A stretch of DNA of 8,396 nucleotides from Burkholderiaceae bacterium (lineage in GTDB: Bacteria > Pseudomonadota > Gammaproteobacteria > Burkholderiales > Burkholderiaceae_D), in the NCBI GenBank assembly GCA_019752915.1, contig JAIELO010000089.1, positions 1 to 8,396 on the forward strand, in the 5' to 3' direction. The translations under genes and the position numbers were made by a program. Position 1 is the first letter of the stretch; the number at the start of each line of letters is the position of its first letter. Below, one piece after another: positions 5,674 through 8,396 of this stretch. The notes below the pieces were generated by a model, which saw only the letters and a program-made list of their open reading frames with translations, was not told the DNA's origin and did not search any database.

Positions 5674-7206
5674 ATGGCAACCACGCTGAAACTGATCCTC
5701 GGCGATCAGCTCAATTGCCAGCACAGCTGGTACGCAGAGCGCTCTGACGCGGTAGTGTTCGTGCTGATAGAAATGCGCCAGGAAACGGATTATGTGCTGC
5801 ACCACGCGCAGAAAATCATCGCCATTTTCGCAGGCATGCGCGCCCTGGCGCAGCAACTGCAAGCGGCCGGACATCGCGTGCATTACCTGCGTATCGACGA
5901 CCCGGACAATCGGCAGTCGCTGCCAGCCAATCTGGACTTCCTGCTCGCCCATTATCAGGCCGCCGCATTCCACTGGCAGGCGCCCGACGAGTGGCGACTG
6001 GATCAGCAGTTGCAAAACTACGCAGCGGCACTGGCGATCCCCAGCCAGATGGACGACACCGAGCACTTCTACACTGGTCGCGACGATGCCGCGCGCCATT
6101 TCGGGGGCAAGACACGCTGGCTGATGGAGTCGTTCTACCGCCAGATGCGCAGCCGCCATGGCGTGCTGATGACGGCTAGCGGCAAACCACTAGGCGAGCA
6201 GTGGAACTTCGATCAGGACAACCGGGAAAGCTGGCCCGGCCTGCCATGGGAGCCTTCCGACCAGCGCCCCTGTCATGATCACAGCGCGCTCTGGCAAACC
6301 ATTCAGGCGGCAGGCATCGCCAGCTTCGGCGCGCCGAACGCAGCAGAGTTCCGCTGGCCTTTGAACCGCAGCGAAGCACTGGAACAGCTGGAACACTTCA
6401 TCGCGTCCGCCCTGCCCCACTTCGGCCAGTTTCAGGATGCCATGAGTAGCAAGGCCTGGCGCTTGTTCCACTCGCTGCTGTCATTTTCCATGAACTGCAA
6501 GATGCTCGATCCGCAGACGGTGGTCAGCCGCGTCGAGGCGGCCTATCACGCCGGTAGCGTGCCACTCGCCTCGGCAGAAGGCTTTATCCGCCAGATTCTC
6601 GGCTGGCGCGAATATGTGCGCGGTGTCTACTGGCACCGCATGCCCGGCTACGAACAACTCAATACCTTCGGCCATAGCGCCCCTTTGCCACACTGGTTCT
6701 GGAGTGGCGAAACGCGCATGCGCTGTGTCGCGGCGGCCGTCGGGCAGTCGCTGGAACATGCGCACAGTCACCACATCAACCGTCTGATGGTGATCGGCAA
6801 CTTCAGCCTGCTGGCAGGGTTAGCACCTTCGGCGCTGCACAACTGGTATCTGGGGGTGTATATCGACGCCTTCGAGTGGGTGGAGTTGCCCAACACGCTG
6901 GGCATGAGCCAGTTTGCTGATGGAGGTTTGCTGGCCACCAAGCCCTACGTCTCGAGCGCCGCCTATATCGACCGGATGAGCGACTACTGTAAAGGCTGCC
7001 ATTATCAGAAAAAACTGCGGGTCGGTGAACGGGCCTGCCCGTTTAACGCGCTCTACTGGGATTTTTTTGCGCGTAACCGCGAGACACTGGGCAATAACCA
7101 CCGCTTGGGCATGGTCTACCAGCAACTGAAGAAGATGGATAGTGCAGCCCTGACGGCATTACAGGATCAGGCAGCACAAACCCGGGCTACACTGGAATCA
7201 CTCTAG
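5674..7206 (+). CDS. phrB: FeS-BCP / PhrB-type (6-4) photolyase (cryptochrome/photolyase family)
   Basis: A 510-residue deoxyribodipyrimidine-photolyase-related protein (COG3046, DPRP). It matches Agrobacterium PhrB (about 507 residues), which repairs UV (6-4) photoproducts using FAD, a lumazine antenna and a [4Fe-4S] cluster. The four cluster cysteines are present at 351, 439, 442 and 455, each one residue beyond PhrB's 350, 438, 441 and 454. The active-site His pair (366-367) and the electron-transfer residues Trp343, Trp391 and Tyr392 also match at the same +1 offset. The N-terminal antenna domain begins LKLILGDQLN, and the family block GEQWNFDQDNR precedes the helical FAD domain. I chose the ATG at 5674, 2 bases after the tspO stop. 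An open frame reaching upstream to 5425 only shadows tspO and adds nothing family-like. Loss of function seems unlikely, as all key residues are intact. PhrB homologues are common in light-inducible clusters with CFA-family genes. Confidence 0.94.
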   Translation: MATTLKLILGDQLNCQHSWYAERSDAVVFVLIEMRQETDYVLHHAQKIIAIFAGMRALAQQLQAAGHRVHYLRIDDPDNRQSLPANLDFLLAHYQAAAFHWQAPDEWRLDQQLQNYAAALAIPSQMDDTEHFYTGRDDAARHFGGKTRWLMESFYRQMRSRHGVLMTASGKPLGEQWNFDQDNRESWPGLPWEPSDQRPCHDHSALWQTIQAAGIASFGAPNAAEFRWPLNRSEALEQLEHFIASALPHFGQFQDAMSSKAWRLFHSLLSFSMNCKMLDPQTVVSRVEAAYHAGSVPLASAEGFIRQILGWREYVRGVYWHRMPGYEQLNTFGHSAPLPHWFWSGETRMRCVAAAVGQSLEHAHSHHINRLMVIGNFSLLAGLAPSALHNWYLGVYIDAFEWVELPNTLGMSQFADGGLLATKPYVSSAAYIDRMSDYCKGCHYQKKLRVGERACPFNALYWDFFARNRETLGNNHRLGMVYQQLKKMDSAALTALQDQAAQTRATLESL

Positions 7207-7352
7207 AAGACTCAGCGGAATACTTTGTCCATGGCAGTACTGGCTTAAATGGCTTTCAATGCGCTCCCGAAGGGTACAGATGACAGGCGTTGGTGATAAG
7301 ATGCGGGCTCGCTGAATTTGCCCGTTGCGGGTCACACGTTTGAAGGTTGCGC
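7207..7352 (+). promoter_or_regulatory. Intergenic region with possible extended -10 promoter for the cheY-like gene
   Basis: TG-A-TAAGAT at 7294-7302 resembles an extended -10 element (TGnTAAGAT, 4/6 to TATAAT). The -35 region is poor (GTACAG, 7274-7279), as extended -10 promoters allow. The resulting leader would be about 45 nt. It contains two overlapping short stems that exclude each other: CGGGC/GCCCG (7304-7308 with 7320-7324) and CCCG/CGGG (7321-7324 with 7328-7331). No rho-independent terminator for phrB (G+C stem plus T-run) is visible. A TAAA (7246-7249) followed after 16 bases by CCCGA is only a weak resemblance to a flagellar sigma-28 promoter. Confidence 0.3.
7342..7346 (+). promoter_or_regulatory. 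Shine-Dalgarno for the cheY-like gene
   Basis: GAAGG sits 6 bases before the ATG at 7353. It directly abuts an in-frame TTG at 7347, which leaves no spacing for that codon, so ATG 7353 is the start. Confidence 0.65.
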
Positions 7353-7757
7353 ATGCTTGCGGATTTACATTTTCTGGTCGTTGACGATTTTTCCGGTATG
7401 CGCGCCGTGATCGGTAACTTGCTCAAGGACTTAGGCTATGCCAAGGTCACCGAAGCTGGCGACGGACGGGATGCGATGGCACGTTTGCATCACAATGATT
7501 CGGTTCCGCCGATCAACTTCATCATCACCGACCTGAACATGCCGGAAATGGACGGTCTGGAATTGCTGAAAACCGTGCGTGCCACGCGTGAGATGCGCAA
7601 TATGCCAGTGCTGATCGTTACCGCCGAGGGCAAACGGGAGAACATTCTCTCCGTTGCGCAAGCCGGCGCCGACGGTTACATCGTCAAGCCCTTCACCAGC
7701 GCCACCCTCAAAGACAAGATCGAAAAGATCCTGCACAAGCGCAGCGTGCCAGTCTGA
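7353..7757 (+). CDS. CheY-like single-domain response regulator
   Basis: This 134-residue receiver domain has no output domain. All key residues are present: the Mg-binding acids Asp11-Asp12 (FLVVDDF), the phospho-acceptor Asp60 (ITDLNMPEMDG), the switch Thr90 (IVTAEG), Tyr109 and Lys112 in GYIVKPFT. The C-terminal helix FTSATLKDKIEKILHK resembles the CheZ/FliM-facing region of chemotaxis CheY. The protein therefore most likely receives phosphate from a CheA-type kinase and binds the flagellar switch, or acts as a phosphate sink. No cheA, cheZ, cheW or flagellar gene is in the window, so it is an isolated copy whose partners lie elsewhere. It is separated from phrB by 146 bp and probably has its own promoter; I see no functional link to the lipid/light genes. 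The ATG at 7353 is preferred over the TTG at 7347. Confidence 0.92.
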   Translation: MLADLHFLVVDDFSGMRAVIGNLLKDLGYAKVTEAGDGRDAMARLHHNDSVPPINFIITDLNMPEMDGLELLKTVRATREMRNMPVLIVTAEGKRENILSVAQAGADGYIVKPFTSATLKDKIEKILHKRSVPV

Positions 7758-7854
7758 GCACGCTTGGTGCGCTTCTACGACGACGCGCACAGACAAACAT
7801 CCGCTGGCGCCAAACAAGCAGGCCAACTAGCTTTGTATACCGGACACCGGCGAT
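7758..7854. other. Convergent intergenic region (cheY-like / SDR)
   Basis: This 97-bp gap separates the stops of two convergent genes. It holds a 6-bp inverted repeat GTGCGC/GCGCAC (7767-7772 with 7785-7790, 12-base loop) and a CCGG-ACA-CCGG element near 7840. Neither is followed by a T-run on either strand, so neither is a convincing intrinsic terminator, though a transcript-end role is possible. Confidence 0.3.
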
Positions 7855-8396
7855 TTAGGCTAAGCCGCCATTCGCGCGCAACACTTGGCCATTGATCCAC
7901 CCACCATCCGCACCGGCCAGAAACGCCACCACTCCCGCGATATCTTCAGGCTGCCCCAGCCGTTCCAGCGGTGCCATACGAGCAAACGCCTGGACTTCCT
8001 CGGCTGTTTTACCGTTCAGGAATAGCTCACTGGCCACCGGCCCCGGTGCCACCGCATTAACGGTGATGCCGCGACCACGCAATTCCTTGGCGAACACACC
8101 GGTCAGCGCCTCCACTGCAGCCTTGGTGGCACTGTAGATGCCATACCCGGGTAGCCGCAAAGCCAGCACACTACTCGACAGATTGATGATGCGCCCGCCA
8201 TCATTAAGGCGCGTGGCCGCAAGACGCAGCGTATTGAACACACCCTGCGTATTGATGGCAAAGCTCCGTGCGAACAGTTCATCGCTGGCCTGTGCCAGTG
8301 GCGATAATTGCAGTACCCCGGCGTTATTCACCAGAATATCGATGCTCCCCAGCGTCTGCTCGATGCTGGTGAACATGGCGCTAACCTGATCGGACT
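7855..8396 (-). CDS. Short-chain dehydrogenase/reductase, FabG-like (5' end outside window)
   Basis: The minus-strand frame is open from the right edge to the TAA at 7857-7855, giving 179 residues. The N-terminal nucleotide-binding GxxxGxG part is missing, roughly 70 residues by family comparison. The frame runs past an internal Met at 8376 without a break (SDQVSA precedes it, typical of an SDR interior), so that Met is not the start. NNAG (8328-8317), the catalytic serine in INLSSSV, YSATK (8136-8122) and the substrate-loop block NAVAPGPVASELF are all present. The end, AGADGGWINGQVLRANGGLA, is the usual C-terminus of FabG-like NAD(P)H-dependent reductases. The substrate cannot be told. It converges on the cheY-like gene with a 97-bp gap and seems unrelated to the operon SDR at 3888 beyond the shared superfamily. 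Alternative annotation: 3-oxoacyl-ACP reductase homologue or generic SDR. Confidence 0.92.
   Translation of the reverse strand, partial: SDQVSAMFTSIEQTLGSIDILVNNAGVLQLSPLAQASDELFARSFAINTQGVFNTLRLAATRLNDGGRIINLSSSVLALRLPGYGIYSATKAAVEALTGVFAKELRGRGITVNAVAPGPVASELFLNGKTAEEVQAFARMAPLERLGQPEDIAGVVAFLAGADGGWINGQVLRANGGLA

Noticed and set aside
7231..7243. CCATGG and CAGTACTG palindromes after phrB
   Set aside because: These short palindromes have no T-run and are not placed near a promoter; expected by chance at this length.
7246..7273. Possible sigma-28 (FliA) promoter before the cheY-like gene (TAAA, 16 bases, CCCGAAGG)
   Set aside because: Only 4 of 8 positions of the -10 fit and the spacing is not ideal; too weak to call without transcript data.
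7767..7790. GTGCGC/GCGCAC hairpin after the cheY-like gene as a terminator
   Set aside because: The stem is 6 bp with a 12-base loop and no T-run follows on either strand, so it is not convincing as an intrinsic terminator.

Overview
The window is gene-dense (about 60% G+C by eye) and looks like the chromosome of a Gram-negative proteobacterium. A betaproteobacterium, possibly of the Neisseriales, is my best guess from the CheY-like and TetR-like protein sequences and the codon use. That placement is an inference, because there is no rRNA or other taxonomic marker here. I see no insertion sequence, tRNA, CRISPR array, phage gene or long repeat, and no gene-free stretch longer than about 150 bases.

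Layout. Positions 1-521 (minus strand) hold a TetR-family repressor whose 3' end is cut off by the window edge. A 96-bp divergent intergenic region (522-617) carries a perfect 16-bp palindrome and a second, imperfect one. From 618 to 7206, seven genes run on the plus strand with almost no gaps: an FAD-dependent oxidoreductase (COG2907 / flavin amine oxidase type), a DUF1365 protein, a cyclopropane-fatty-acid-synthase-family SAM methyltransferase, a short-chain dehydrogenase (SDR), an NTF2/SnoaL-like small protein, a TspO/MBR membrane protein and an FeS-BCP-type (6-4) photolyase (PhrB). Three junctions are 4-base ATGA stop/start overlaps. The only sizeable internal gap is 87 bp, before tspO. 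After a 146-bp spacer comes a stand-alone CheY-like response regulator (7353-7757). Another SDR follows on the minus strand and runs off the right edge (7855-8396).

How the genes fit together. The first five genes look like a set that modifies acyl chains already in membrane phospholipids. The FAD protein and the CFA-family enzyme are of the types used in bacterial furan fatty acid synthesis (the Ufa pathway of Rhodobacter sphaeroides) and found in light- or singlet-oxygen-induced clusters. TspO (porphyrin binding) and PhrB (light-driven DNA repair) fit the same photo-oxidative stress theme: remodel or protect the membrane, manage a photosensitising porphyrin, and repair UV damage. The CFA-family enzyme has Ser and Gln where the E. 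coli cyclopropane synthase has its bicarbonate-binding Cys and His, so its product may well not be a cyclopropane. Control appears to come from the divergent TetR protein rather than from a B12-dependent LitR/CarH regulator or an ECF sigma/ChrR pair, neither of which is seen here. CheY and the last SDR appear to be unrelated neighbours.
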